DNA from: Porifericola rhodea
GTDB lineage: Bacteria > Bacteroidota > Bacteroidia > Cytophagales > Cyclobacteriaceae
Length of the DNA: 64,000 nucleotides
Reading direction: 5' to 3'
NCBI RefSeq assembly: GCF_030506305.1
Contig: NZ_CP119421.1
Span: 3,178,501 to 3,242,500 of the forward strand
A program made the position numbers and the translations under genes. The notes under the pieces are model-generated. The model was not told the DNA's origin. It made no database searches and was given only the letters and a program-made list of their open reading frames with translations. Below, in pieces: positions 25,388 to 34,848 of this stretch (position 1 is the stretch's first letter; every line of letters begins with the position of its first letter).

Positions 25388-26233
25388 ATGAAAACAATAT
25401 TTTTGCTACTACTTCTTATACCTGTTTTATCTCTGTCTCCTAAAGAGCCTCAAAAGCTTAAAGAGTCACTTACTTTTTATGCCTCATTTGACCGAAACGC
25501 AGAGGCTGATTATGCCAGAGGGGATGCGCGTATATATACTGCTACTGATTACGATCAGTTACCCGAAGGTGAGGAGGGAATACATAGCGAAAATATTAGC
25601 CTGGCAACTGGTAAAGGTGTATCTGGTGATGCGCTTAGCTTCATTCAAAAAAGTGAGCATATAGTTTTCTATAAAGCGAAAGAGAATATGGCTTATCGTG
25701 AAGAGGGGTGGAGTGGTACGGTTTCTTTCTGGCTGCAACTCAATCCGGATGCAGATTTGGAGCCTGGCTATTGCGACCCTATCCAAATCACTGATGAAGA
25801 CTATAATGATGCTGCCCTTTGGGTAGACTTTAGCGATAAAAATCCGCGTAGCTTTCGTATGGGAGTGTATGGCGACCTGAAAGACTGGAACTCCGAAGGT
25901 ATTGAAGGAGCAGAAAACCCTGAGTTTACAAAAAGGCTGGTGCCTTCCAAAAGTATGCTCTTCTCTCGTCAGCGATGGACACATGTACTCATTCGTTTCG
26001 CAGATTTAAATACTCAAAACGGTAGTGCTGAACTTTATCTTAATGCTGAGCTTCAGGGAAAAAGAGAAAATGTGAGAGAAGCCTTTAGCTGGGAGCCAGA
26101 GCAGGCAACGATAAGGCTAGGCCTTAGCTACGTTGGTTTGCTGGATGAGCTAGCCATATTTGATCGTGCCCTCAGCCAAGAGGAAATTCAAGTGCTGTAC
26201 AATAAGCAGGAGCACCTCAAAAATATGCTTTAG
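25388..26233 (+). CDS. Secreted LamG/concanavalin-like lectin domain protein
   Basis: A 281-aa protein with a signal peptide (MKTIFLLLLLIPVLSLSP) and one LamG-like jelly-roll domain. It shows LTFYASFDRN, GVSGDALSFIQ, GWSGTVSFWLQLNPD, QRWTHVLIRFAD, GSAELYLNAELQGK and the ending VGLLDELAIFDRALSQEEIQVLYN that is diagnostic for LamG_3-type domains. It would bind a carbohydrate or act as a glycan-processing accessory. No catalytic motif is visible. It is a single gene and its function is open. Confidence 0.85.
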   Translation: MKTIFLLLLLIPVLSLSPKEPQKLKESLTFYASFDRNAEADYARGDARIYTATDYDQLPEGEEGIHSENISLATGKGVSGDALSFIQKSEHIVFYKAKENMAYREEGWSGTVSFWLQLNPDADLEPGYCDPIQITDEDYNDAALWVDFSDKNPRSFRMGVYGDLKDWNSEGIEGAENPEFTKRLVPSKSMLFSRQRWTHVLIRFADLNTQNGSAELYLNAELQGKRENVREAFSWEPEQATIRLGLSYVGLLDELAIFDRALSQEEIQVLYNKQEHLKNML

Positions 26234-26351
26234 TAATCCGGCAAAAGTGTATTTAAAACGAGGTCTTAAAAACGCATTGCTTACGTAAACTTCTACCAAG
26301 TCATGCAAGATAAAATATGAGAGAGAGTCTTATGCCTTCTTACCAATTACC

Positions 26352-26359
26352 TACTTTTG
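26352..26359 (+). promoter_or_regulatory. Candidate -7 box TACTTTTG
   Basis: Exact match to TAnnTTTG 41 bases before the symporter start codon. No convincing -33 element is present, so it is a weak candidate. Confidence 0.3.
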
Positions 26360-26399
26360 TATCATTTAATAATAGTATAAGCTCCCAGACCACCAAGGC

Positions 26400-27374
26400 A
26401 TGAGAATCAGAAATATCAAATTTAACGGCTTCATTATTTCGCTTTTTGTAGCTATGCTGCTGGCTTACCTCTTTCCGCAGGGGGCTGAAGCCTTAGCGCT
26501 AGATGAAGTTACTGATATTGGTATTAGCCTTATCTTTTTCTTCTACGGCCTCAAACTTTCGTTGGAGAGCTTTAAAAGTGGGCTGTCTAATTATCGGCTG
26601 CACTTACTGGTACAATTTAGCACCTTTGTGCTATTTCCATTGCTGGTACTTCCATTCAAGCCTTTAATGCAGCAAGAGAGCACTTATTTGCTCTGGACAG
26701 GAATGTTTTTTCTGGCAGTGCTGCCATCAACGGTCTCCTCTTCGGTAATCATGGTTTCAATTGCCAGAGGCAATGTAGCTGGTGCAATTTTTAATGCCAG
26801 TATCTCTGGACTGATAGGCGTGCTTGCTACTCCTCTCTGGCTAGGGCTGGTAGTTAATGAGATGCAGAGTATTTCTTTTTGGGAGGTGTTTTCCAAACTG
26901 ATGTTACAGATCGTATTGCCACTAGCTTTAGGAGTACTGCTTCACGCTCGCTTTGGCCATATTGCTACCCGCTACAGTAAATTTACCGGTCTTTTTGATA
27001 AGACTATGATAGCGCTTATTGTGTATTCCAGTTTTAGCGCCTCTTTTCTTGCTCATTTGTTTTCGGGGCTTACATGGACACACTTTTTAACTTTGTATGC
27101 CGCTATTCTGGCACTCTTCTTTCTCAGCCTGTGGATTATTGACATGATAGCCAAGGGGCTTAATTTTAGTACTGAAGACCGCGTAACAGCAATGTTTTGC
27201 GGCTCTAAAAAGTCTCTGGTGCACGGATCGGTAATGGCCAAGGTTATCTTTGGTAACAGCACAACTGCCAGTATGATGATTCTTCCAATTATGCTATTTC
27301 ACATCTCTCAGCTAGTCATTATTGCCTTTATAGCTGAGAAGTTCAGTAAAAAAGCTCTCAGAAATGCCCATTAA
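26400..27374 (+). CDS. SBF-like (bile acid:sodium symporter family) transporter
   Basis: A 324-aa inner membrane protein with about nine or ten spans. It begins with FNGFIISLFVAMLLAYLFPQ and shows ISLIFFFYGLKLSLESFKSG, LPSTVSSSVIMVSIARGNVAGAIFNASISG and TAMFCGSKKSLVHGSVMAKVIFGN, the YfeH/SBF-like group pattern. It probably exchanges an organic anion with sodium. The substrate is unknown. It is not linked to arsenic genes here, so an arsenical pump role is unlikely. Confidence 0.88.
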   Translation: MRIRNIKFNGFIISLFVAMLLAYLFPQGAEALALDEVTDIGISLIFFFYGLKLSLESFKSGLSNYRLHLLVQFSTFVLFPLLVLPFKPLMQQESTYLLWTGMFFLAVLPSTVSSSVIMVSIARGNVAGAIFNASISGLIGVLATPLWLGLVVNEMQSISFWEVFSKLMLQIVLPLALGVLLHARFGHIATRYSKFTGLFDKTMIALIVYSSFSASFLAHLFSGLTWTHFLTLYAAILALFFLSLWIIDMIAKGLNFSTEDRVTAMFCGSKKSLVHGSVMAKVIFGNSTTASMMILPIMLFHISQLVIIAFIAEKFSKKALRNAH

Positions 27375-27442
27375 ACTTCATAAATGCAGCTAAGCTTTAT
27401 TGGTTAAGAGGTGGAAGGATTAAGTACAATAAATGTTACTAT

Positions 27443-27450
27443 TATTTTTG
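27443..27450 (+). promoter_or_regulatory. Candidate -7 box TATTTTTG
   Basis: Exact match to TAnnTTTG, 35 bases before an ATG at 27485 and 86 bases before the alternative start at 27536. No matching upstream element is visible. Confidence 0.3.
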
Positions 27451-27535
27451 TTTAATATTGTATGTAAATTATTAAACAAGATATATGCCTGACTGTTATC
27501 CTACTGAAGACACATACCATTTTAACTATACAGTT

Positions 27536-28018
27536 ATGAAGTATTTTAAACATGTAGATTTGATTGAAAAGCTCGCTATACGTTATGGTGTATTGATGGC
27601 AATGGCTTTGGCGGGTTTTTTCCTGCTAATGAAAGCAATTGGGCTGGAGCATAATCTGGAGCTAAGAGCGCTAAATATTATCATACTGTTTAGCTTCGTG
27701 TTGATGGCTATAAAAAAGTATAAAAAAATAAAAGATTATAAGCTGGCATATTTTAAAGGCTTTGGCCTGGGTATATTAACCTCAGCAGTGGGAGTAGTAG
27801 TTTTTGCTACATTAGTTACGTTTTACATAACTGTTGTATCTCCGGAGTTTATGGGTGTGATTAAACAGAGAGAACCCTTTGGAGATTTCCTTAATCCGGC
27901 ACTTATCGCTTTTACTATTACAATTGAGGGTATGGCTTCCGGCTTTCTATCTACCTTCGCCTTATTGCAGTACTACCGGCCAAACCATATAATTGCCTCG
28001 GTAGAAGAAGTGGTATAA
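27536..28018 (+). CDS. DUF4199 family membrane protein
   Basis: A membrane protein of about 160 aa with four hydrophobic segments. The pattern of two short spans, the basic loop MAIKKYKKIKDYKLAYFKGFGLGILTSAVG, a third span and a fourth after the polar loop (SPEFMGVIKQREPFGDFLN) is typical of the DUF4199 proteins common in Bacteroidota. The function is unknown. The open frame extends to ATG 27485, but the extra 17 residues (MPDCYPTEDTYHFNYTV) are polar and unlike a membrane protein start, so I prefer 27536. Confidence 0.8.
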   Translation: MKYFKHVDLIEKLAIRYGVLMAMALAGFFLLMKAIGLEHNLELRALNIIILFSFVLMAIKKYKKIKDYKLAYFKGFGLGILTSAVGVVVFATLVTFYITVVSPEFMGVIKQREPFGDFLNPALIAFTITIEGMASGFLSTFALLQYYRPNHIIASVEEVV

Positions 28019-28035
28019 GGCTTATCATTTGTATA

Positions 28036-28070
28036 AAACCACTCTGAATGTACATTCCGAGTGGGTTTTT
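28036..28070. terminator. Intrinsic terminator after the DUF4199 gene
   Basis: Long hairpin AAACCACTCtGAATG paired with CATTCcGAGTGGGTTT, then a T run on the plus strand. The A run at its start could also serve the convergent acyl-CoA ligase gene. Confidence 0.85.
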
Positions 28071-28170
28071 GGTCTGCATTACAGCCAAAATGGTAGCAGT
28101 AAAAAAAGCTATACTGCCCGCAAGTGCATCGCAGCATAGCCTGTTGAAAAAATACTGCTTTCTTAACTAT

Positions 28171-29745
28171 CTAAGCTTTGGTGAGTGGCGCTTTTGCTTT
28201 GTCTTTGCGCAGCTCTTTTTTTAATATTTTTCCGGTAGCGCTCATGGGCAGGCTATCGGTAAAGCTGATATTTCTGGGGTATTTGTAATCGGCTATTCTT
28301 TCTTTGGTCCATTCTATTAAAGTCGCTTCGTCTATACTAGCTCCTTCTTTTAGTACTACAAAAGCCTTAACCTCCTCGCCTAGTTTGCTGTCGGGTACGC
28401 CAATAACCGCTACCAAAGAAACGTCTTCGTGGGTAATCATCACTTCTTCTATCTCTCTTGGGTATACATTGTAGCCTCCCCGAATAATCATATCGCTAGT
28501 GCGGTCAATAATAAAGAAGAAGCCATCCTCATCACGGAAGGCAATATCGCCAGAGTGCATCCATCCATTTTTAATAGCTTTGTGGGTAGCTTCAGGCTTT
28601 TTATAGTAAGCTTTCATTACGTTATGTCCACGAAAGCAAAGCTCGCCTTTTTCTCCGGCAGCTACTTCTTCTCCCTGTTCATCAACAACTTTTACTTCTA
28701 CGCCCCATACAGGAATACCTACCGAGCCAGGCTTTTGACCTATTTCCAATTGGTTAAAGGTGACTACCGGTGCTCCTTCAGACATGCCGTACCCTTCCAG
28801 AATAGTAATATTGAAACGGGCTTCAAAATCGTGCAATACCTGTAAAGGGAGAGAGGCCCCTCCAGAGCAGGCTATCCGTAAATTGTTGGCTATTGATTCG
28901 TAGTCAAAGCCAGGTTCATGATATTGATTAAGCCCCCAGAACATGGTTGGCACACCCGCAAACACACTTACTTTATGCTCTTGCATAAGGCTGAAGACGG
29001 TTTTTGCATCAAACTTGGGTAGCAGAACCAGCTCTGCTCCACGGTAGATTCCTGCATTCATGAGCACTGTCATGGCAAAGATATGGAAGAGTGGAAGCAC
29101 TAGTAGCTCTACATCTTCTGAACGGGTTTGCATTAACTCAGCCGAGATAATAGCATTGTACATCAGATTAGAGTGAGTAAGCTCCGCACCCTTAGGTTTG
29201 CCGGTTGTACCCGAGGTGTAGATGATCAGAGCAGTATCTTCTGCACTACTTTGGAAAGTTTCAAATTTAGGTGACTGCCCTTGCATCAGCTGGGCAAGGG
29301 TGTTGGTGCCCTCAATGGGAGAAGACATTTTAGGAGTAGGCATAATGATAAACAGATGCTCACAGCGTGGAGCCTCATCAAAGCCTTGCTTTGCCATTTG
29401 TCCTATGGGTAGGGTATCATTGCCTACAAAGCTTATATAAGCTTTGGCATCGCTGTCATTCAGATGGTAGGCAATCTCATCTTTCTTGAGCAATATGTTT
29501 AGAGGTACCACCACAGCACCAATTTTTAGTATGCCAAAATAGACGATGGGAAAGTAAGGTAAATTAGGACAGCTGAGTGCTACTTTATCGCCCGCCTGTA
29601 TGCCCAAAGTCTGGAGTCCGTTGGCTACCTGATTGGCAGCTGCATTGGCTTCAGCATAACTGATCTGGTGGTCAGAAAATACAAAAGCAGTCTTAGAAGG
29701 GTATGTTCTGGCGCTGCTTTCCAGGAGGGTAGATAGGTTGAGCAT
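28171..29745 (-). CDS. Long-chain fatty acid-CoA ligase (AMP-binding)
   Basis: A 524-aa ANL superfamily enzyme that activates a carboxylic acid to an acyl-adenylate and then to acyl-CoA. Motifs in order are the P-loop IIYTSGTTGKPKG (about 175-187), the GYGMSEGAPV substrate loop, the hinge region SGDIAFRDEDGFFFIIDRTSDMIIRGGYNVYPREIE, and the catalytic lysine in MSATGKILKKELR near the C-terminus. Length and motifs fit FadD/DitJ-like ligases. The chain length preference is not predictable. It stands alone on the minus strand. Confidence 0.93.
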   Translation of the reverse strand: MLNLSTLLESSARTYPSKTAFVFSDHQISYAEANAAANQVANGLQTLGIQAGDKVALSCPNLPYFPIVYFGILKIGAVVVPLNILLKKDEIAYHLNDSDAKAYISFVGNDTLPIGQMAKQGFDEAPRCEHLFIIMPTPKMSSPIEGTNTLAQLMQGQSPKFETFQSSAEDTALIIYTSGTTGKPKGAELTHSNLMYNAIISAELMQTRSEDVELLVLPLFHIFAMTVLMNAGIYRGAELVLLPKFDAKTVFSLMQEHKVSVFAGVPTMFWGLNQYHEPGFDYESIANNLRIACSGGASLPLQVLHDFEARFNITILEGYGMSEGAPVVTFNQLEIGQKPGSVGIPVWGVEVKVVDEQGEEVAAGEKGELCFRGHNVMKAYYKKPEATHKAIKNGWMHSGDIAFRDEDGFFFIIDRTSDMIIRGGYNVYPREIEEVMITHEDVSLVAVIGVPDSKLGEEVKAFVVLKEGASIDEATLIEWTKERIADYKYPRNISFTDSLPMSATGKILKKELRKDKAKAPLTKA

Positions 29746-30116
29746 AGGTCTAAGAGATAAAGTGAAAATGATGAATATAAGGTAGGAAAACTTAGGGTTA
29801 AACTCAATGAAATTGCTTATATAACTAAGTATTTATTGTTAGTGTTGTGATGGTGTGAAAAAATAATCAGGAAGACTTTGCGCAAAATTGTGCCTACAAA
29901 TCAATGAAATGCTATTTGTTGTACCTAGGTGTAAAGAGGTGTTGTGTGTATCTTATTGTCTGATCTAACTATGAGCAGAGAAAGAAGTATAGAAACTTAT
30001 TTTAAGCTGTAGAGGGCACAAAATTCATCAATTACAGGAGCTAAAAGCTAGAATTCTAGGGCATACTGCCAAAAATTAGTATACTCAGGAGTTCTAACTA
30101 TAGCAGCCTGATTTTT
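29746..30116. other. Intergenic region between acyl-CoA ligase and sialidase genes
   Basis: A gap of 371 AT-rich bases between divergent genes with no supported gene. It holds a near-palindrome GCGCAAAATTGTGC (about 29880-29893) and the CTAGAATTCTAG palindrome listed separately. Promoters for both flanking genes must lie here. Confidence 0.5.
30049..30060. promoter_or_regulatory. 12-bp perfect palindrome upstream of the sialidase gene
   Basis: CTAGAATTCTAG, fully self-complementary, 56 bases before the sialidase ATG. It could be a regulator site but could also be chance. Confidence 0.3.
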
Positions 30117-31226
30117 ATGAAAAACCTATCTTTAGTATGTATCCTCTTTCTTTACTTCATCCATGCTTATACTTATGCTCAAGTCAATGAGCCGATACTT
30201 GCCAAAGGATTACGCCAGCAAACCCTCCTTTTTAGTGCTGAGCATCAGGAGAATATTTCCTGTTACCGTATTCCGGCCCTTATCACAGCAACTAATGGTG
30301 ACCTTCTGGCAGCCATAGACGAAAGGGTGCCCTCCTGCGGCGACCTTAAGTGGAGTGAAGATATCAACATTGTATTACGAAGAAGTAGTGACAATGGTAA
30401 AAGCTGGTCGGAAATTGAGCATATTGTAGATTTCCCTGAAGGCCAGTCAGCTTCTGACCCTTCTTTTATTCTGGATAGGGAGAGTGGAGAAATTTTTCTC
30501 TTCTACAATTTTATGGACCTACATAAGGAAAAAGACGTCTATTATCTGCATATGCTCAAAAGTAAAGATTATGGTAAAAGCTGGAGCAAGCCGATAGATA
30601 TTACAGCTCAGATTAGTAAACCTGGCTGGAAAAACGACTTTAAGTTTATTACCTCCGGCAGAGGCTCTCAGGCAGCAGATGGTAAACTACTCCATACCCT
30701 GGTTAATCTGGACAAAGGCCTGCATATTTTCGCCAGCGATGATCATGGTAAAAGCTGGTACCTGATAGATACGCCCATAAAACCTGCTGATGAGTCTAAA
30801 ATTATCACTCTGGACGATGGGCGTTGGATGATCAACAGCCGTGTCAATAAGTTGGGAATGCGCTATGTACATATCTCAGAAGACGAAGGTAAAAGCTGGA
30901 GCAGTAGTGTAGATAGTACTCTCATAGATCCTGCGTGTAACGCCAGTATTATTCCATACACCTACACAGAAGACGGTATAGAAAAACGCTGCCTAATATT
31001 TTCTAACCTTAATGAGGTGGACAAAAGAAGAAACCTATGGGTAAGAATAAGTTATGATGAAGGTAAGAGTTGGACCAAGGGGAGGTGTGTATATAATGGG
31101 CCGGCAGCTTATTCTTCACTTTCAGTCCTTAAGAATGGCGATATAGGCTTGTTCTTTGAAAAAGATGAGTATACCCAAAATATGTTTGTCAGCTTTTCTT
31201 TTGACTGGCTACGCCAGGAGCAATAG
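30117..31226 (+). CDS. Exo-alpha-sialidase-like enzyme (GH33, Asp-box propeller)
   Basis: A 369-aa secreted six-bladed propeller. The signal peptide ends AYTYAQ (about residue 21). The catalytic arginine motif is CYRIPAL (Arg51). Five Asp boxes are spaced through the protein: SSDNGKSW (90-97), SKDYGKSW, SDDHGKSW, SEDEGKSW and SYDEGKSW. It would release terminal sialic acid, or a related nonulosonic acid, from glycoconjugates in the periplasm. No sialic acid catabolism (NanA/NanE) or transporter is in the window. A sialate O-acetylesterase gene lies about 5 kb away. Confidence 0.9.
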   Translation: MKNLSLVCILFLYFIHAYTYAQVNEPILAKGLRQQTLLFSAEHQENISCYRIPALITATNGDLLAAIDERVPSCGDLKWSEDINIVLRRSSDNGKSWSEIEHIVDFPEGQSASDPSFILDRESGEIFLFYNFMDLHKEKDVYYLHMLKSKDYGKSWSKPIDITAQISKPGWKNDFKFITSGRGSQAADGKLLHTLVNLDKGLHIFASDDHGKSWYLIDTPIKPADESKIITLDDGRWMINSRVNKLGMRYVHISEDEGKSWSSSVDSTLIDPACNASIIPYTYTEDGIEKRCLIFSNLNEVDKRRNLWVRISYDEGKSWTKGRCVYNGPAAYSSLSVLKNGDIGLFFEKDEYTQNMFVSFSFDWLRQEQ

Positions 31227-31352
31227 GTTTAGCCTGGGGCATCTAGTAGCCTTCTACATCGGAAAGCGTGCTCTTTTTTATTAAATTCAGCCATATACTA
31301 AGCACAACCTAAAAGAAAGCTCGCTAAAACTTTCCTGATTAATAACCTGTTT

Positions 31353-32633
31353 ATGCTCAATCGTCGTCAGTTTCTCAGACAGTCTGGTGGCCTGGGGCTG
31401 GGTATATGCCTGAGTCCTGACCTTGGCCTTGGACCTTCGCTTTCCAAAGATTTTCTGGTACGGCAGATTACCCGGGGGCCTAAATCGCATTGGTTTGGCT
31501 ACTACGATAAATGGCAGCTAGATCCGGCAGGACGCTTTGCATTAGGCATGGAGGTAGATATGCCTATGCGCTCGCCCAACGCAGAGGATAGCATACAGAT
31601 TGGTATGGTTGACTTGCAGGATAATGACCGCTGGCTGGCGTTAGGAGAAAGTAAAGCCTGGGGGTGGCAGCAGGGTTGCATGTTACAATGGATACCTCAG
31701 TCTGCAGAAGAAGTGATATGGAACGATAGAGAAGGAGATCAGTTTGTGTGCCATATACTTAATGTAAAAAACGGAAACAGGAAGACACTACCTAAAGCCA
31801 TATATGCGCTAAGCCCCGATGGCAGGTATGCCGTAGGTACTGAGTTTAACCGCATTCAGAATATGCGTCCGGGCTATGGCTATGCTGGTGTTCCCGACCC
31901 TTACGCTCGCAATAAAGCACCTCAGGATATTGGTATTTATCGTATGGACATGCAAACGGGCAGATCAGAATTGATATTCTCGCTCGCCCAGGCCGCAGAT
32001 ATTCCTTATGAGGGGCAGTCCATTCAGGATAAGTGGCATTATTTTAACCATTTGCTGGTAAGTCCGGACAGCAGGCGTATTATATTTCTGCATCGTTGGC
32101 GAGAGGCCCCTGTCAGTAGCCTGGAAACAGTAAACCGTGGCTTTACTACACGTATGTTTACAATTAACCTGGATGGTACAGAGCCGTACGTGCTTGATCC
32201 CTCAGGCTATACCTCTCATTTTATCTGGCGAGACCCTCAGCATATTTGTGCCTGGACCAAACCTAAAGGTAAGCTGGCTGCCTTTTACCTCTTTAAAGAT
32301 CAAACAGAAGAGCTAGAAGTAGTAGGGCCGGAGAAGATGGTAGAGAATGGTCATAATACCTATCTGCCCAATACCAATAATGAATGGATACTTAATGATA
32401 CCTATCCGCATCGTGATCCTGGGCGGCGTCAGACATTATACCTGTACCATGTGCCTACAGATAGAAAAGTGGTACTAGGAAAGTTTTTTGAACCTAAGCA
32501 GTTCAGTGGCGAGTGGCGTTGTGATCTACACCTACGAAGCAACCAGCAGGGCACTCAGGTAATTTTTGATTCTACACACCAAAAACAACAACGCCAGATG
32601 TATCTGGCAGATATAAGCGATATTATTTCATGA
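31353..32633 (+). CDS. Tat-exported beta-propeller protein (TolB/oligogalacturonate lyase-like)
   Basis: A 426-aa protein with a clear twin-arginine signal (NRRQFLRQSGGLGLG). The rest is a beta-propeller of the TolB/WD40 or oligogalacturonate lyase type, with HWFGYYDKWQLDPAGRFALG, AIYALSPDGRYAVGTEFNR, FNHLLVSPDSRRIIFLHRW, GYTSHFIWRDPQHICAWTKP and DTYPHRDPGRRQTLYLY. Histidines and aspartates at blade edges could bind metal, but lyase activity is not proven. Its stop codon overlaps the start of the next gene (ATGA), so the two are translated together. Confidence 0.72.
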   Translation: MLNRRQFLRQSGGLGLGICLSPDLGLGPSLSKDFLVRQITRGPKSHWFGYYDKWQLDPAGRFALGMEVDMPMRSPNAEDSIQIGMVDLQDNDRWLALGESKAWGWQQGCMLQWIPQSAEEVIWNDREGDQFVCHILNVKNGNRKTLPKAIYALSPDGRYAVGTEFNRIQNMRPGYGYAGVPDPYARNKAPQDIGIYRMDMQTGRSELIFSLAQAADIPYEGQSIQDKWHYFNHLLVSPDSRRIIFLHRWREAPVSSLETVNRGFTTRMFTINLDGTEPYVLDPSGYTSHFIWRDPQHICAWTKPKGKLAAFYLFKDQTEELEVVGPEKMVENGHNTYLPNTNNEWILNDTYPHRDPGRRQTLYLYHVPTDRKVVLGKFFEPKQFSGEWRCDLHLRSNQQGTQVIFDSTHQKQQRQMYLADISDIIS

Positions 32634-34765
32634 GCAAACCCTTATTTCTCTCGCTTCTTCTTTGCCTGAGCCTGAATGTAAGTGCACAGGAAGAAGATTT
32701 ATCTGTTCTAAATTTTTATCAGTACTATTGCAGTGACGCAGACGCCATGTACAAGCAAATGGTAGATGAAGCCTCAGTCAAGCTAAAGGCACGTGCCCAG
32801 CAGATAGCTTCACTCAGTAGCCAATCAGACTGGCAGGCTCGGCAAACAGAAGTTAGAGCCAGGCTGGATAAAATTATTGGAGATTTTCCAGAAAAAACGC
32901 CACTAAGCCCCATAGTTATGGCTAGACTTAGCAAAGATGGTGTAAAGGTAGAAAAGCTTGTTTATGAGTCGCAACCTGGCTTTTTTGTAAGTGCAGCCTT
33001 GTTTATGCCGGCAGATCTACAGGGAAAAGCACCAGCCATAATTTATTGTAGCGGCCACGCCAAAGAAGCTTTTCGCTCAGAAACCTACCAGCGCAAAATA
33101 CTTAACCTGGTACATAAAGGCTTTATTGTACTTGCTTTTGATCCGCTGGGGCAGGGAGAGCGTATGCAATACCCTTCTAAAACCCAGGAGGGTTCCCGTA
33201 TAGGTGGCCCTACCAAAGAGCATGGTTATGTAGGTGCGCAATGTTTTATGGGAGGGAGCTCATTAGCTAAATATATGATTTGGGATGGCATACGCGCGGT
33301 AGATTACCTACTCAGCAGAGAGGAGGTAGATGCTAAACGTATTGGTATTACTGGTCGTTCTGGGGGTGGTACCCAGAGTGCGTATATTGCTGCCTTTGAT
33401 GATAGAATTCTGGCATCCGCACCAGAGGCTTATATCACCAGTCTGGAAATACTGTTTAAAACGAAAGGCCCCCAGGATGCGGAGCAAAATCTTATGCATT
33501 ATGTAGATTATGAGCTTGACTTGGCAGATTTGCTGGAAGTACGTGCTCCCAAACCTACCATGATCATCAGCACCACTCGCGATTTTTTTAGCATAGAAGG
33601 CGCGCGGCGCACCTATCAGGAAGCGAAGCAAGCATTTGCCAGCCTTGGGCAGCCAGACCATATTAGTATGAGTGAAGATGATCAGGTGCATGCCTCTACT
33701 CCAAAAAACCGTGAAGCCATGTATGCCTTTTTTCAAAAACACCTAAGCCTGCCAGGCAAGGTAGAGGAAAGAGAAGTAAGCTTCTTTACACCTGAAGAAT
33801 TGCAGGTAAGTTCTAGCGGGCAGCTAGCCACTGCTTATGATAGTAAAAATGTAGCTGATCTCCTTCGTGAGGAAGTAAGCCGCATGAAGTCTGAACAGCT
33901 GGCAGAGCGAAAAAAGTATGATGCTCAGTTTATAAAAGAAGTGGCCTTACAACTATCTGGCTACCAGTCGGTAGAGGAAATATATAATATACATTTCGCA
34001 GGTCAGTTTCCGCGCGACTCTTATACCATACAAAAATACCTGATGATAGGTGAGAAGCATGTTAACCCGTTTTTACTTTTTGTACCCGATGAGCCTAAAC
34101 CCAACAGCTTAGCTTTGTATTTTCATCCAGAAGGCAAAGCCGCAGAGGCGTCAGGGGAGATCAGGGCTATGGTAAAGGCAGGAGTCACGGTACTGGCCGC
34201 TGACCTGTTGGGAACAGGAGAGTTAGGCCCCGGCTACCTTAAAGGAGATGCTTATATTGATGATGTATCTTACAACCAATGGTTTGCTTCAGTTCAGGTC
34301 AATAAAAGTATAGTGGCAAGGCAAGCCGCTGATATGGTAAAGCTAGCTAGTTATGGCCAGGAAAAATTCGGAAATGTCCACATTACAGCAATGGCACATA
34401 GTACTCTTACGCCTGCGCTCATACATGCCTCTGCATTTAGTTCGGCTTTCAGCCAGTTGGTATTGGTAGAACCTCTGGTGTCATATGCCAGCCTGGCTGC
34501 GCACGAAGTTTATGAAGCCCGCTGGGTGCCTGCCAGCGTAGCGGGTGCCATAGGTAAGTATGATCTGGCTGACCTGGCTGCTGCATCTACAGCCAAAAGC
34601 CTGGTTCTCATTAATCCACTGACTCATAGTGGCGAAGCCGTATTGCCGCGAGACTTTGAAAAAGAATGGGGCTTTGTCAGTGAGGTCTACCAACAAAAAG
34701 GCGAATTTACTATTGTATATGAACAGCAGGAGCTATCTACACATCTGGACAAAATTTTCAAATAG
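32630..34765 (+). CDS. Secreted tandem alpha/beta hydrolase (acetyl xylan esterase-like)
   Basis: A 711-aa protein with signal peptide (ending NVSAQ, about residue 20) and two alpha/beta hydrolase-like halves. The first (about 90-375) resembles AXE1 or dienelactone hydrolase-type esterases: PAIIYCSGHAKEAFRS, FDPLGQGERMQY and the nucleophile elbow GITGRSGGGTQSAY. The second half (about 440-711) repeats the fold (LALYFHPEGKAAEASGEIRA, VLAADLLGTGELGPGYLKGD) but has MAHSTLTPALIHA where an elbow GxSxG would be, so it may be inactive. It would deacylate glycans. It is translationally coupled to the Tat propeller gene. Confidence 0.8.
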   Translation: MSKPLFLSLLLCLSLNVSAQEEDLSVLNFYQYYCSDADAMYKQMVDEASVKLKARAQQIASLSSQSDWQARQTEVRARLDKIIGDFPEKTPLSPIVMARLSKDGVKVEKLVYESQPGFFVSAALFMPADLQGKAPAIIYCSGHAKEAFRSETYQRKILNLVHKGFIVLAFDPLGQGERMQYPSKTQEGSRIGGPTKEHGYVGAQCFMGGSSLAKYMIWDGIRAVDYLLSREEVDAKRIGITGRSGGGTQSAYIAAFDDRILASAPEAYITSLEILFKTKGPQDAEQNLMHYVDYELDLADLLEVRAPKPTMIISTTRDFFSIEGARRTYQEAKQAFASLGQPDHISMSEDDQVHASTPKNREAMYAFFQKHLSLPGKVEEREVSFFTPEELQVSSSGQLATAYDSKNVADLLREEVSRMKSEQLAERKKYDAQFIKEVALQLSGYQSVEEIYNIHFAGQFPRDSYTIQKYLMIGEKHVNPFLLFVPDEPKPNSLALYFHPEGKAAEASGEIRAMVKAGVTVLAADLLGTGELGPGYLKGDAYIDDVSYNQWFASVQVNKSIVARQAADMVKLASYGQEKFGNVHITAMAHSTLTPALIHASAFSSAFSQLVLVEPLVSYASLAAHEVYEARWVPASVAGAIGKYDLADLAAASTAKSLVLINPLTHSGEAVLPRDFEKEWGFVSEVYQQKGEFTIVYEQQELSTHLDKIFK

Positions 34766-34848
34766 CCTTATGCTAGATGAAAGCCCTGCGACAATCGTTT
34801 GAGCTACTTTACTGTATTATTCGTTTTTTAAAACTAACCAGTATTAAT

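Noticed and set aside
26400-27374. Arsenical resistance pump (ACR3)
   Set aside because: It belongs to the SBF-like group by its motifs and there is no arsenic regulator or reductase next to it.
28429-28845. Plus-strand frame of 138 codons inside the acyl-CoA ligase gene
   Set aside because: Antisense to conserved ligase motifs; shows no domain.
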